A stretch of 64,000 nt of DNA from Ostreococcus lucimarinus CCE9901 (lineage: Eukaryota; Chlorophyta; Mamiellophyceae; Mamiellales; Bathycoccaceae). A program made the position numbers and the translations under genes. Where the stretch lies: positions 62,001-126,000 of the forward strand of contig NC_009369.1 of the NCBI RefSeq assembly GCF_000092065.1, written 5' to 3'. Each line of letters opens with the position of its first letter. Position 1 is the stretch's first letter. Under the pieces are notes generated by a model. That model was not told the DNA's origin. It saw nothing but the letters and a program-made list of their open reading frames with translations, and searched no databases. Of the stretch, positions 55,412 through 64,000 are shown piece by piece.

Positions 55412-57280
55412 TTACTGATTGATGGACGCCATCGTGCGCACGACGACGTGCCCGAGTCCTTCGTCAAAGGCGATACCGTTCTGAGTCAACCAGCGCATGA
55501 TGTCGCCGTGAATAACGCGTCCGCCGCGGCTGTGATTCCCTCGCCCGGTGATGAGTTTGATTGACCAGTCCGAACTCACCATTGGCGCTATCTTCAGCAG
55601 TTCGCGCTCGAGACGTCGAATCGCGTCCAACCTATCGTAACCGTGGAAATCAATGACGCGATTGAAGCCTCGATTATCGTTGTCCGCTGTCGAAGGTGCT
55701 ACAACCTCGGTATCAATCGACTCGAGCGCCTGCTTCAATTTCGCCTTTTCGCCGAGCAACGCCGCGGCGCGTGTATCGCCCCTATCTCTCTGCACTCGCA
55801 AGCGCGACATTTCTTCAGAGAGCTCTTCTAGACGCGCGGCGTTTCTATCCGACAAATTTACGCTTAACCTCTGCGTCTTCGCCTTTGGACCTTGTAGGAA
55901 CGCCAAGTGTTTTGCAGCGTTTATGATTTCCGCGCGCGCCCCGCTGACTTCCCAATTCGGCGTCGAGCTGGGCGGCGGCTTAGAGACCCAAGTCGTCCCG
56001 CTCGTGATTGTCACCTCTCGTCGGTCGGTACCTAATCCGGCGGCTTGGAGACGGCGCGTAGTTTCCTCATCACGAGCTTTCCGACGTTGCGCTTTCGCTT
56101 GTGCGCGGCGGATCTTCTTGCTCAGCCCTTTGCTGATTCCTTCCTTCTTGGAAGAATTGTCTTCGGATTCGGGTTCGGAGTCATATTCGGATTCGGATCC
56201 ATATTCGTCGTCTTCCGTATCGTACTCCGAATAGTATTCATCGTTGTCGTACATGTCCTCGATGTCCGGCGCGATGCTGGCCAACAAATCTTGCGCCGTC
56301 GCCTCCATGTCGTAGCCAAATCGAATGAACGTCGTCTTCACAAACTCTGGATGATGCTCCTCGAACATCTCGCACAAGCTCAAGTACTCGCGTCGTATGT
56401 TATTTCGTCGTTTTTCCTCCTTCAGTGCCTGCTTTTTCGCCTCGGCGACGGCGCGTTCCGCCATTTCCTCCGCCGTCAACGGCCGCGCCTCCTCGCGCGC
56501 CTTTGCCTTCGCCTTCGCCGCCGCGATTTGTTTCTTCGTCATATACTCCGGTCGCGTCGACGTCGCGCGCGGTGCCGCCTCGCTCGTTCGCCCCAACGAG
56601 TGTTTGTTCTTAGTCGGACTCGCCAATCCCGGAATCGCCGACGAAGATCCCGAGTGCCGCCCCGAATCGCTCGTCTCGCCCCCGAATCCAAAATCGACGC
56701 TGCCGTCTCTCATCTTCACTCCTAGCCGACACTCCAACCGCAGCGCCTCATCGCTCGCGCCCAACGCCCGCAAATCCAACCCCTCGTCTCGCGCCAAATC
56801 CTCCGCGACGACGTCGCCCAGAGTTCTCCACTCCATCGTCTCCGGCGCGAACACCGACACGTGCGGCGTCGCCGGCGTCTCCAGCCCCGTCAGCTCGCGA
56901 TCCATCTCGATCGACACCGCCATCACCATCGCGCGCGGTCGCACGCACGCGTGCGTCATCGTCACCGTCACCGCGCGCGATCGCCGTCGCCGCGCGAGCT
57001 CGAGCACTCGCGTCGTCGCGTCTCGATCCGGCGCGTGCGCGAGCGTCACGTGATCCGCCGACGATTTCGCGCCCGGCGGCGCGCACGACATCCCCAGCAG
57101 TCGGTGCGCGAGCGCCCACACCTTTCGGCGCGCGTCGGCGTCCAGGAACAGGCCGGCGTAGTGCGCGTCGCCGTCGCCGTCGTCATCATCGCGCGCCATG
57201 ATGTGAAGCGACGCGCGCGCGCGGCGTCGTCCGTCGGCACACGGCGACGCGCGCGCGCGCGGCGTCGCGAGCGAACGCAT
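55412..57280 (-). CDS. 2H-phosphoesterase-like + CUE-like + Smr nuclease protein
   Basis: 622 residues from ATG 57280 (595 from ATG 57199). Residues about 40-190 show two H-x-T/S-x motifs about 73 residues apart (ADHVTLAHAPD and TPHVSVFAPE) with strands YAGLFLDADAR and AMVMAVSIEMD, the plan of 2H phosphodiesterases (RNA ligase-type or cyclic phosphodiesterase). The middle (LCEMFEEHHPEFVKTTFIRF and DMEATAQDLLAS) looks like a CUE-type ubiquitin-binding helix bundle. The C-terminus has the Smr motifs DFHGYDRLDAIRRLERELL and LITGRGNHSRGGRVIHGDIM. Smr-CUE proteins (Cue2, N4BP2, NONU-1) cut mRNA at stalled ribosomes. Confidence 0.85.
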   Translation of the reverse strand: MRSLATPRARASPCADGRRRARASLHIMARDDDDGDGDAHYAGLFLDADARRKVWALAHRLLGMSCAPPGAKSSADHVTLAHAPDRDATTRVLELARRRRSRAVTVTMTHACVRPRAMVMAVSIEMDRELTGLETPATPHVSVFAPETMEWRTLGDVVAEDLARDEGLDLRALGASDEALRLECRLGVKMRDGSVDFGFGGETSDSGRHSGSSSAIPGLASPTKNKHSLGRTSEAAPRATSTRPEYMTKKQIAAAKAKAKAREEARPLTAEEMAERAVAEAKKQALKEEKRRNNIRREYLSLCEMFEEHHPEFVKTTFIRFGYDMEATAQDLLASIAPDIEDMYDNDEYYSEYDTEDDEYGSESEYDSEPESEDNSSKKEGISKGLSKKIRRAQAKAQRRKARDEETTRRLQAAGLGTDRREVTITSGTTWVSKPPPSSTPNWEVSGARAEIINAAKHLAFLQGPKAKTQRLSVNLSDRNAARLEELSEEMSRLRVQRDRGDTRAAALLGEKAKLKQALESIDTEVVAPSTADNDNRGFNRVIDFHGYDRLDAIRRLERELLKIAPMVSSDWSIKLITGRGNHSRGGRVIHGDIMRWLTQNGIAFDEGLGHVVVRTMASINQ

Positions 57281-57424
57281 CGCGCAAACCGCGCGTCGAG
57301 CGCTCGACGTCGCGCGCGAACCGCGACGCGAAATCGTCGAACGGCGCGCGAATCGTCGCGAATCGCGAGAGGCAACGGTGACGGACGAGACGACGACGCG
57401 CGGCGTCGCGCGACGACGGCGACG

Positions 57425-57604
57425 ATGCTGCTGCGGCGTGGAGAGTTTGTGTTTCTAGCGGCGGTGCTCGTGGGGGCGTACGGCGTCGATCGAGGGATCA
57501 CGGCGCTGGTGGCGGCGACGTGCGCGTACTACGCGGCGAGGTGGGCGACGAGGCGACGAGGCGAGACGGACGCGCGAGGGAACGAAGACGACGAACGACG
57601 ACGA

Positions 57605-57636
<32 letters not shown>

Positions 57637-60600
57637 ACTGACGGGAGGCGGTGGTGCTGCGCGACGTAGGTTTTTCTTGCTGAAGCGAGCGATACGGGCG
57701 ATACGAAGATTGAAAGAGCTGCGCGAGGCGGCGATGAAGCGGTCGAACGAGCTTCGAGGGGTGTTGCTCGAGGAGTATAAGATTCGAGCGTTTCAGAGCG
57801 TGTCGCTGAAGTTGTTCGACATGCCGCATCAGCCGCGGCGAATGCGACAGGCGGTGCGAATTTGGCGGGCGTGGCGGGTGCAGACGAAGCTCAAGGCGAA
57901 ATTAAAGGATATTCGCGGCGACGGGTTGAGCGTGCTGCACAAGACGGAGGAGGATTTGCGAGAGGCGATGTCGGCGCACGGATTGGCGACGATGCCGCCG
58001 AGCGGGGGAGCGATGCATTTAGATCCGACGTTGGAGGCTTTGAAGGCGTGCTCGGCGTGTCGTGGGATGTCGGAGAGCGCTTTGGCGACGCTTCGCTCGC
58101 GGGCGAAAACCGTCGTCGTGCGCCCGAAAGAGCGCGTGGGCGAATCGGTGGCGCGCGACGAGTTGACCGTGTTGGTCGACGGCGAGGTTGATTTGCGAGG
58201 ACAGATAGAGATTGATGTGAGTGTGCGAGGAGACGTCGAGCAGAAAGCGATGACGACTTTGTGTTCGCGGCCGGGAACGTGCTTGAATTCTTTCATGGAT
58301 ATATTAGAACACATTCCGGCGCCGGCTGAGGCGAACGAAGGAGAAGACGCGGCGCGTGCGCTTTCGTCACCATCGGTTGACGGTTTGGGCGAAGAATCGA
58401 CGCCAGCGATGTCACTGAAATCTCATGACGAGAGTGGAGAGCGCGTGCGCGTGCGTCTGACGTTTGGTTCGGATCACGAGCTTCACCGGCGCGATCGCGT
58501 GCGCGTCTCTGCGCGCGCCGCCAATCGAGGTTGCGTCTTAGCGGTGTTTCGCATGTCGGATTATCACGAGTGCGCTGGCACTGTGATTGGCACCCAAGGG
58601 GTGGCGCTGAGACTCGCGAGTGGGTTCGCGGCGGTGTGCAAGTATGTGGGCATGATGGGGGACATGAGATCGCTCTGGGTGCACGATAGAGGCGCCGACG
58701 AGCCGCAACCGAGCGACAGCGACGAAGAGGCACTTGTATGCACACACGCGTTATCTCGGATGCTGGACGCCAAAGTAGTGAGCTTGATTGATACGAGTGG
58801 CGTTATTGCTACGTTGGAGCGACATGGGTACAGAAAACGTAGCTCCGGAGCGGCGTCGAAGAGCGGCGGATTCTTCGCTAGGCGCAAGGAAAAGAAGAAC
58901 GCTGAGCCAGAACCAGAGCCGACGTCGGAAGTCTCGGTCGAGACGAAAGTGTTTCCTCCTGGTGCGATCGTGTTACAACAAGGTGCTTCAGCCGCTGCAC
59001 TCATCGTCGAACGAGGCTCGCTAGAAGCGCTCGTCGAAGCAGTACCATCCTCGAGACGAGAAAAGCCACCGCTACCGAATTCCTCGCCGCGAATTCGTCA
59101 GGCATCAGAGACGCCAATTTTCACCGCCAACGTCGGCGACATCGTTGGTTCACATTTGCTGTTGACTGGTCAGCGCAGCGGTCTGACGATTCGTGCTGGT
59201 TCGAGCGGTGCCGTTGTGGTTTTGCTTCCGTTGAGTACCCTGGCTCGCTTGGGCCGCACGCGCGCTGCCATAACACATAAGATGGTCGTGTCACTCGCAC
59301 GAAGAGTGCGCGACGCACCGAGCTCACTGATTTGGGATCGATGTGGCGCTGAAATGGAAACGCTCGAGGCGGGTGAAGCTTTAAATGCGCGTGCAGGCGG
59401 CGTGCACATCGTCGTCACGGGTTGCCTGCGGGAACAGATGGAAGAACCCCACGGGCTATCGCGCGCGAATTCTTCGCAAAATTTGTTCAAGCGACGAAAG
59501 TCGCAAAGTGGTAAGTCTACCGCTGCGTACGTTCCAAGTGGTCCTGGCTACGTCGTGAGCCCTGGCGAGGCGACTGGAGAAGATTCGGTTCTCATGGAAA
59601 CCACCGCATCGCGACCCATGGCGGCGACGCCGAGATCGAGACGGCAGAGCTTGATGGCACCCGCGGCTAGGTTCACAGCGCGTGCTGTGCGAGACTCGCA
59701 AGTGTTATGGATATCATCCGCCGGATTGGACACGCTCGCGTTCGCCGCGCCCACGGCATTCGTACGCCTGGCGCGCGGTTTGGGTTTGCGTCAGGCCAAT
59801 CGTACGGCGGCGTTGTCCGGAACCGCGCACACGGCGCCTCTGATTCCTGGTTTAGTGCTTTCCCAGAAGGCGTCCAACGCGCCGAAGACAGTCTCAGTCA
59901 TTCCCGTCACCGAAGGTGCCGCCGTTCATTTGGACGAATTTTGCTACTCCTTAGCCTTCGCGCTGAGTAAGATTTGTCGCGCGAGAACAGTGGACTCCGC
60001 GTGCCGGCTTGGGGAACTCGGACAAGCCGCTATCGGACCGCTCGCACAAGAAGCGACGGCGAATTGGCTTTCTCAACTTGAATCAGCGTATGACGTCGTG
60101 ATCTTGAAAGGGGATCCTTTCCCGTCGCCTTGGTGCGCACAATGCGCTCGACACAGCGATACCATTTTGCTCGTCGCCAACGCAAACGATCAAGCGCCGA
60201 CGCACGAGGAAGGGCAAACTCTACAAGATCGCCTTCTTCACGGTCTCGGTGAGACAAAATTTCAACGCGTCTTGCTTGCTCAACGAGAACTTGTGCTTTT
60301 GCACCAAGACGCCGATGTGACGCCCAAGGATACGAAATCTTGGCTCACGGCGTTCAGCGTCCAACGTCATCATCACGTCGCCATGCAGGCGTCTTCTGGT
60401 CTCGTGCCGTCGCATGCCGCGCGTCTCGCCCGCTCACTTCGCGAGTTATCCGTTGGTTTAGTCATGGGTGGTGGAGGTGCACGTGGGTTGGCTCACGTGG
60501 GTGTTCTCGCGGCGATGGAAGAAGAGGGCGTTCCGATCGACGCCGTCGGCGGTACGTCCATCGGCGCCATGGTCGGCGGCATGTACGCTCGCGACCCTAG

Positions 60601-61648
60601 CGCCCTTCTCGTTCGCATCATGGTGACGAAGTTTGCCAAGGAAATGTCTAGCGCGTGGGGACGCGTGATCGATCTCACCCTTCCCGTCGTCAGTTACTTC
60701 ACCGGCTGGGGCATGAACCGTGCGCTCGGCATAAATCTCGGCGAAACGAAAATCGAAGACTGCTGGCTGCCGTTCTTTTGCTGCACGCTCGATTTAATCT
60801 CGTGCATGCCAATCGTGCACCGAAACGGTACGCTTTGGCGCTACGTGCGCGCGAGCATGGCACTTGTCGGTTTTTTACCTCCCGTGTGTGACACCGAGCA
60901 AGGACAACAGAAGAACATGCACGTGCTCGTGGACGGCGGATACGTCAATAATCTACCCACGGATGTCATGCGCGCGTTGGGCGCGCACTACGTCATCGCC
61001 GTCGACGTCGCGGGCGAAGGCTTGGATGGGCAATCGCTTACGCCTTGGGGCGATGGTATCAGCGGCACGTGGTTGCTTTTGCGACGACTCCTTCCGCGAT
61101 GGCTCGGTGGTGGACATTCCATCCCGACCATGGCGGACATGCAAGGGCAGCTTCCGTTTGTCACCGACACCGTCAAGCACCAAACGCGCTTGGAAGACAT
61201 CGACGTGTACATTCGTCCGAATGTCTCGAGCATCGGGATTTTGGAATTCAACAAGTACAGCGCCATCATTCGTCACGGTTACGACATCGGTATCAAGATG
61301 GCGCGCGAGTGGAAGTCTGAAAATCCCGACGTCGCGTTACTACTCGAGCAAGGGAGAAACATTCGTCGCGGCTTGACGACGATGCGGTCGGCTCGCTCGG
61401 GCAATCCGAGCGCGACAAACTCACGAGAATCCATCGCTAGCGACTCGGGCAGTGACGCAACCTCGGCGTACGGCAGCGCGGAGGATTTGCACAACCACCG
61501 TCACACCCTCAAGCCACTCAGCGAAGGTTTGCTGAGCGAATTCTCCGACGACGACGACGTCCATGTCCGCTCCCTGCTGCGAACCAATAGTTCATTCGCG
61601 AGCTGGACACCCGCACCGAAACAAAAACGGCCACCAGACATGTTTTAA
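57425..61648 (+). CDS. NTE-type patatin phospholipase (PNPLA6/7 family)
   Basis: 1407 residues from the ATG at 57425. An N-terminal membrane segment (FVFLAAVLVGAYGVDRG) is followed by a Thr-rich tract from a (GAC)n repeat, then cyclic-nucleotide-binding-like domains (KERVGESVARDELTVLVDGEV; VFPPGAIVLQQGASAAALIVE). The NTE central region is clear (LSQLESAYDVVILKGDPFP). The patatin domain has GLVMGGGGARGLAHVGVLA (about 1015), the nucleophile elbow GGTSIGAMVG (Ser near 1045) and the Asp of VDGGYVNNLPTDVM (near 1170). It hydrolyses phosphatidylcholine or lysophospholipids at the ER in animals and yeast. Confidence 0.94.
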
Positions 61649-61708
61649 TTCGTGTACCACAACGCTGCTACGCTAGATAGATGTAAATTTACAATCATTT
61701 GTTTGTTT

Positions 61709-62437
61709 CTAAGAGTACGGTTTGTTCGAACGTGGCAGCTCCCCGCTGACGCGTTGGCGATGCCATTTCCCTTGAACATGTTCCGCCCGCTGCGCCTCGC
61801 TCGTGAACACTTTGCGACACAATTCACAGTGTGGTCCAGGAGGTGGTTTCACGTACCTCCGCCCACCAACACCGCTCGCGCCACCCCCCCCGGCAGCGCT
61901 TCGCACGTTGCTCAAATGCTTCTTCCCGCGCGCGTGCTCGGCGTACTGCGCGTCGCTCGTAAAGTCCATCTGGCACACCTCGCACCGCGGTCGATCCGCG
62001 CGTTTCGCCAAGCGCCGCTCGAGTTCATTTTTAAACGTCCCCGGCGCGTCCTTGCCCTCCCCGTCCGCGCGCGAACCAGCCGGAATCGGCGCGCCACGCG
62101 CGCCGACGCTCGACTTGCCCAAAAACGACCCTCGCGCCCCTTTCCCCTTGTAATCGTTCCCTTCCGGCAGCAACGCCGCGGGAAGCGGTTCTATGCGCGG
62201 TAAATCGTCTCCTCCCACGATGACCTCCACATCATCATCGCTCGACGCTTCCCGGCGCTTCCGTCGTCGTTTCTTTGCTTCCTTTTTTTCTTTTTTTTGC
62301 TTCTTCTTTCGCTTCTTTTCCTTTGACGACGACGACGACGACGCGCTTTCGCTCTCGCTCTCGCTCGGGAGCTCGGCGAGACGTTTTTCTAACGCCTCGA
62401 GCTCGGCATCGATCGCGTTCAGCGCCTCGCGCGGCAT
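61709..62437 (-). CDS. U1/matrin-type double C2H2 zinc finger protein
   Basis: 242 residues. The first 75 residues include a basic Lys/Arg-rich stretch with Ser/Glu runs, a probable nuclear signal. Two C-terminal fingers are visible: PRCEVCQMDFTSDAQYAEH with a second His in GKKHL, and PHCELCRKVFTSEAQRAEH with GKWHRQ. The spacing and the 'H-x5-H' ends are of the U1C/matrin dsRNA- or snRNA-binding type. A Gly-rich linker separates them. It probably binds RNA in the nucleus. It is convergent with the NTE gene (60 bp) and divergent from the pseudouridine synthase (54 bp). Confidence 0.82.
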   Translation of the reverse strand: MPREALNAIDAELEALEKRLAELPSESESESASSSSSSKEKKRKKKQKKEKKEAKKRRRKRREASSDDDVEVIVGGDDLPRIEPLPAALLPEGNDYKGKGARGSFLGKSSVGARGAPIPAGSRADGEGKDAPGTFKNELERRLAKRADRPRCEVCQMDFTSDAQYAEHARGKKHLSNVRSAAGGGGASGVGGRRYVKPPPGPHCELCRKVFTSEAQRAEHVQGKWHRQRVSGELPRSNKPYS

Positions 62438-62491
62438 CGCGGGCGTGTCCCAGTGTAACGACTTTCACTGGGACACCGCATTGGGACACGC
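62438..62491. promoter_or_regulatory. 54-bp divergent promoter with an 11-bp inverted repeat
   Basis: GTGTCCCAGTG (62445-62455) and its exact reverse complement CACTGGGACAC (62466-62476) face each other across 10 nt, and TGGGACAC occurs again at 62482-62489. The element fills most of the space between the zinc-finger and pseudouridine synthase starts, so it is a good candidate for a factor-binding site serving both genes. Confidence 0.7.
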
Positions 62492-63829
62492 ATGCGATCG
62501 CGCGACGACGACGATTCGGACGCCCTCGACCGGTCGTTCACGTGCGGAGGTTTACGTTACGTCGAGCCGTATCGCCGACGCGTGCGCGTGCGCGTGTCGA
62601 AGCGTCACGAAGGTGCTTTTCGTGACGTGCTCGTCAATCAAGTCTCAAAGTCAGAGTTTGCGGCGCGGAATTCGGACGATGTAGACGCGTACTGGGCGAC
62701 AGCGCTCGCGGCGCGACGCGTGCGGTGCGTGATAGATGCGCTGCGAAAGATGCCGCGCGGCGGGGAGGCGACGGAGGAGATGTGGACGGAGATGGGTGTG
62801 GAACATTTGGACGAGTTCGTCCCGGCGGGGACGCTGCTCGAAATCGAGCGGTGCGTGCACGAGCGGTGCGTCGCGGATGCGATGCCAGAGATCGTGTTTG
62901 AGTGTGAAAAGACTGGGTTAGTCGTGGTGGAGAAACCTGCGGGCGTGCCGGTGCTCGCGGGGGCGGCGCCAGGGTGGCAAGGGTACGGGAATTTGGCGGC
63001 GTTGACGTCGGCGCTGCGGCGTCGCCGCGCGGCGAAGGACGACGCGGCGGACGAAACGCGGCGGACGAAACGCGCGCGCGCGACCGGCGATGCGGGTAAG
63101 GTCTGGGCTGTGAATAGGATCGACGCTCCGGTGAGTGGGATTTGGCTCGCGGCGACGTCGCCGAAATTGGCGGCCAAGGCGAACGTGTGGATGTCGAAAA
63201 CGTCGCTCGGGAAGACGTATTTGGCGCTCGTTCGAGGCGCTCAAATCGAGTGTGGCGTGCGCATCGACTCGCCCCTCGCGAAAGACAAAGAATCATCGTT
63301 AGCCGTGGTTTCGGAAAAGGACGGAAAGCCGTGCGCGACGCGCGTCGTTGTCTTGCAAAGGCGCGAGAGCGAAGACGTCGCCCTCGTAGCGTGTCGTCTG
63401 GAATCGCACGGGCGCTACCACCAGATTCGCGCGCATCTCTCATCCATCGGGCATCCGATCGTCTTCGATAGTGCATACGGCGATGAAGACCCAGAGTCGT
63501 CTTACGCCGGTCGCGCGTACGCCGACGACGCCGAGACCCGGGTCGTCGCTCGAAAGCTCGCCGAGCGTCGAGACGCCGCGTGCGCCGAATGCGACGCCCT
63601 CATCGCCCTCACCGCCTCCGACGACGCCACCACCAAACCCCTCGCCGCCAAGCGCATCCATCTCCACGCCCTTCGATACCAATTCTCCATCCGAGACGTG
63701 AATTACGATTTACGTTCGCTTCGGCTTCCCGAATTCGCGCTCGACGCCCTCGGCGCCGCCGTCTCCGTCGACGACGTCGTCGCCCGCGTCGACGCCCGCG
63801 TCGACGAAATCGAATCCTCTCGCGAGTAG
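62492..63829 (+). CDS. RluA-family RNA pseudouridine synthase
   Basis: 445 residues. The domain shows VVEKPAGVPVL, the catalytic motif VNRIDAPVSGIWLAA (Asp near 211; usual form HRLDxxTSGL), SLGKTYLALVRG, and CRLESHGRYHQIRAHLSSIGHPIVFD. The conserved His of 'HRLD' is replaced by Asn, but the Asp and the Arg of GRYHQIR are present. The C-terminus AAKRIHLHALRYQFSI is the usual final strand. An N-terminal extension of about 130 residues is unlike bacterial enzymes and may carry an S4-like or targeting function. The target RNA (rRNA, tRNA or organellar) is unknown. Confidence 0.9.
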   Translation: MRSRDDDDSDALDRSFTCGGLRYVEPYRRRVRVRVSKRHEGAFRDVLVNQVSKSEFAARNSDDVDAYWATALAARRVRCVIDALRKMPRGGEATEEMWTEMGVEHLDEFVPAGTLLEIERCVHERCVADAMPEIVFECEKTGLVVVEKPAGVPVLAGAAPGWQGYGNLAALTSALRRRRAAKDDAADETRRTKRARATGDAGKVWAVNRIDAPVSGIWLAATSPKLAAKANVWMSKTSLGKTYLALVRGAQIECGVRIDSPLAKDKESSLAVVSEKDGKPCATRVVVLQRRESEDVALVACRLESHGRYHQIRAHLSSIGHPIVFDSAYGDEDPESSYAGRAYADDAETRVVARKLAERRDAACAECDALIALTASDDATTKPLAAKRIHLHALRYQFSIRDVNYDLRSLRLPEFALDALGAAVSVDDVVARVDARVDEIESSRE

Positions 63830-64000
63830 CGCGTCGTCCTGTGATTTATCTAGCGCTCGAGCGCCGGACGCCGGCGCTCGACGCCGATCCGCGCCGTCCG
63901 CGCGCGCGCCGTCCCGATGTTCCATAGTTAAGGCTCTAATCATCGCAGCCGCCAGGCGTCGCGCGCACTTCGCGCCGCGCGTCGCGATGTTCGGCGCGCC
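63830..64000. other. 3' flank of the pseudouridine synthase, possible next gene start
   Basis: 171 bp. The stop of the pseudouridine synthase is at 63827-63829. An ATG at 63987-63989 (ATG TTC GGC GCG) near the right edge could start a plus-strand gene, but only four codons are visible. A TATCTAGCGCTCGAGC palindrome-like stretch occurs near 63847-63862. Confidence 0.3.

Noticed and set aside
57600-57645. (GAC)n and related trinucleotide runs as CRISPR or mobile-element signals
   Set aside because: They are simple microsatellites found in coding (poly-Thr/Asp) and intronic sequence throughout the window (27650-27680, 35520-35570, 10133-10150), without spacers or terminal repeats.
1-64000. tRNA, rRNA, CRISPR arrays, insertion sequences or viral genes
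   Set aside because: No cloverleaf, rRNA motif, regular spaced array, transposase or capsid/polymerase domain was recognised on either strand. A covariance-model scan would be needed to exclude small RNAs.

Overview
The window is nuclear DNA from a very compact, GC-rich green alga, most likely a picoeukaryotic prasinophyte of the Mamiellales (Ostreococcus, Micromonas or Bathycoccus type). The evidence is a plastid-containing green-lineage gene set (phytoene desaturase, violaxanthin de-epoxidase, zeaxanthin epoxidase, plastid terminal oxidase, Psb28, an FtsHi pseudoprotease, plastid bS6, a CBL calcium sensor), Arg/Ala-rich transit peptides, about 40 genes in 64 kb, intergenic gaps often under 120 bp, and few short GT-AG introns. 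I could not run a species-level search, so the genus is an inference.

Layout. 1-8 kb: truncated aspartic protease, a DnaJ protein, phytoene desaturase and a FUSED/TIO-type kinase. 8-16 kb: the rRNA methyltransferase Spb1 (three exons), an MRG chromatin protein, a UVRAG/Atg14-like protein, dephospho-CoA kinase (two exons) and Psb28. 16-20 kb: VDE and ZEP, the two opposing enzymes of the xanthophyll cycle, transcribed head to head. 20-32 kb: a secreted beta-propeller, an MCRS1-like FHA protein, UTP25, a prokaryote-type aspartate aminotransferase, RTRAF, a GNAT acetyltransferase, proteasome subunit Rpn5, two unassigned proteins and NEDD8. 32-45 kb: plastid bS6, a type II membrane protein, a repeat and palindrome region, an FtsHi, a 1141-residue propeller/solenoid protein, a START protein, another propeller and deoxyhypusine hydroxylase. 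45-55 kb: SF3B6, a phosphatase-kinase fusion, a CFAP45-like coiled coil, DGAT2, CBL, PTOX and an RlmA-type methyltransferase. 55-64 kb: a 2H-phosphoesterase/CUE/Smr protein, an NTE-type patatin phospholipase, a U1-type zinc finger protein and an RluA-type pseudouridine synthase.

Several genes touch the same physiology: PDS needs plastoquinone as electron acceptor, PTOX re-oxidises plastoquinol, and VDE/ZEP run the photoprotective cycle downstream. Spb1, UTP25 and the rRNA methyltransferase serve ribosome production; the Smr protein and RTRAF point to RNA cleavage and repair. About eleven gene pairs start back to back, so shared bidirectional promoters are the rule here.

The strongest candidates for something new are (i) the 2H-phosphoesterase + CUE + Smr protein (55.4-57.3 kb), which would join RNA cutting and RNA end processing in one chain, (ii) the BPNT-like phosphatase fused to an APH/CHK-like kinase (46.4-48.9 kb), (iii) the VDE-ZEP divergent pair, (iv) an apparent one-codon first exon in NEDD8, and (v) a direct-repeat plus perfect-palindrome block at 35.1-35.3 kb. 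Start codons were chosen as ATG; several longer frames begin only at GTG or TTG and were shortened. The three spliced models (Spb1, dephospho-CoA kinase, Rpn5) and the NEDD8 and bS6 models were derived by reading splice sites in the sequence and are not backed by transcripts.
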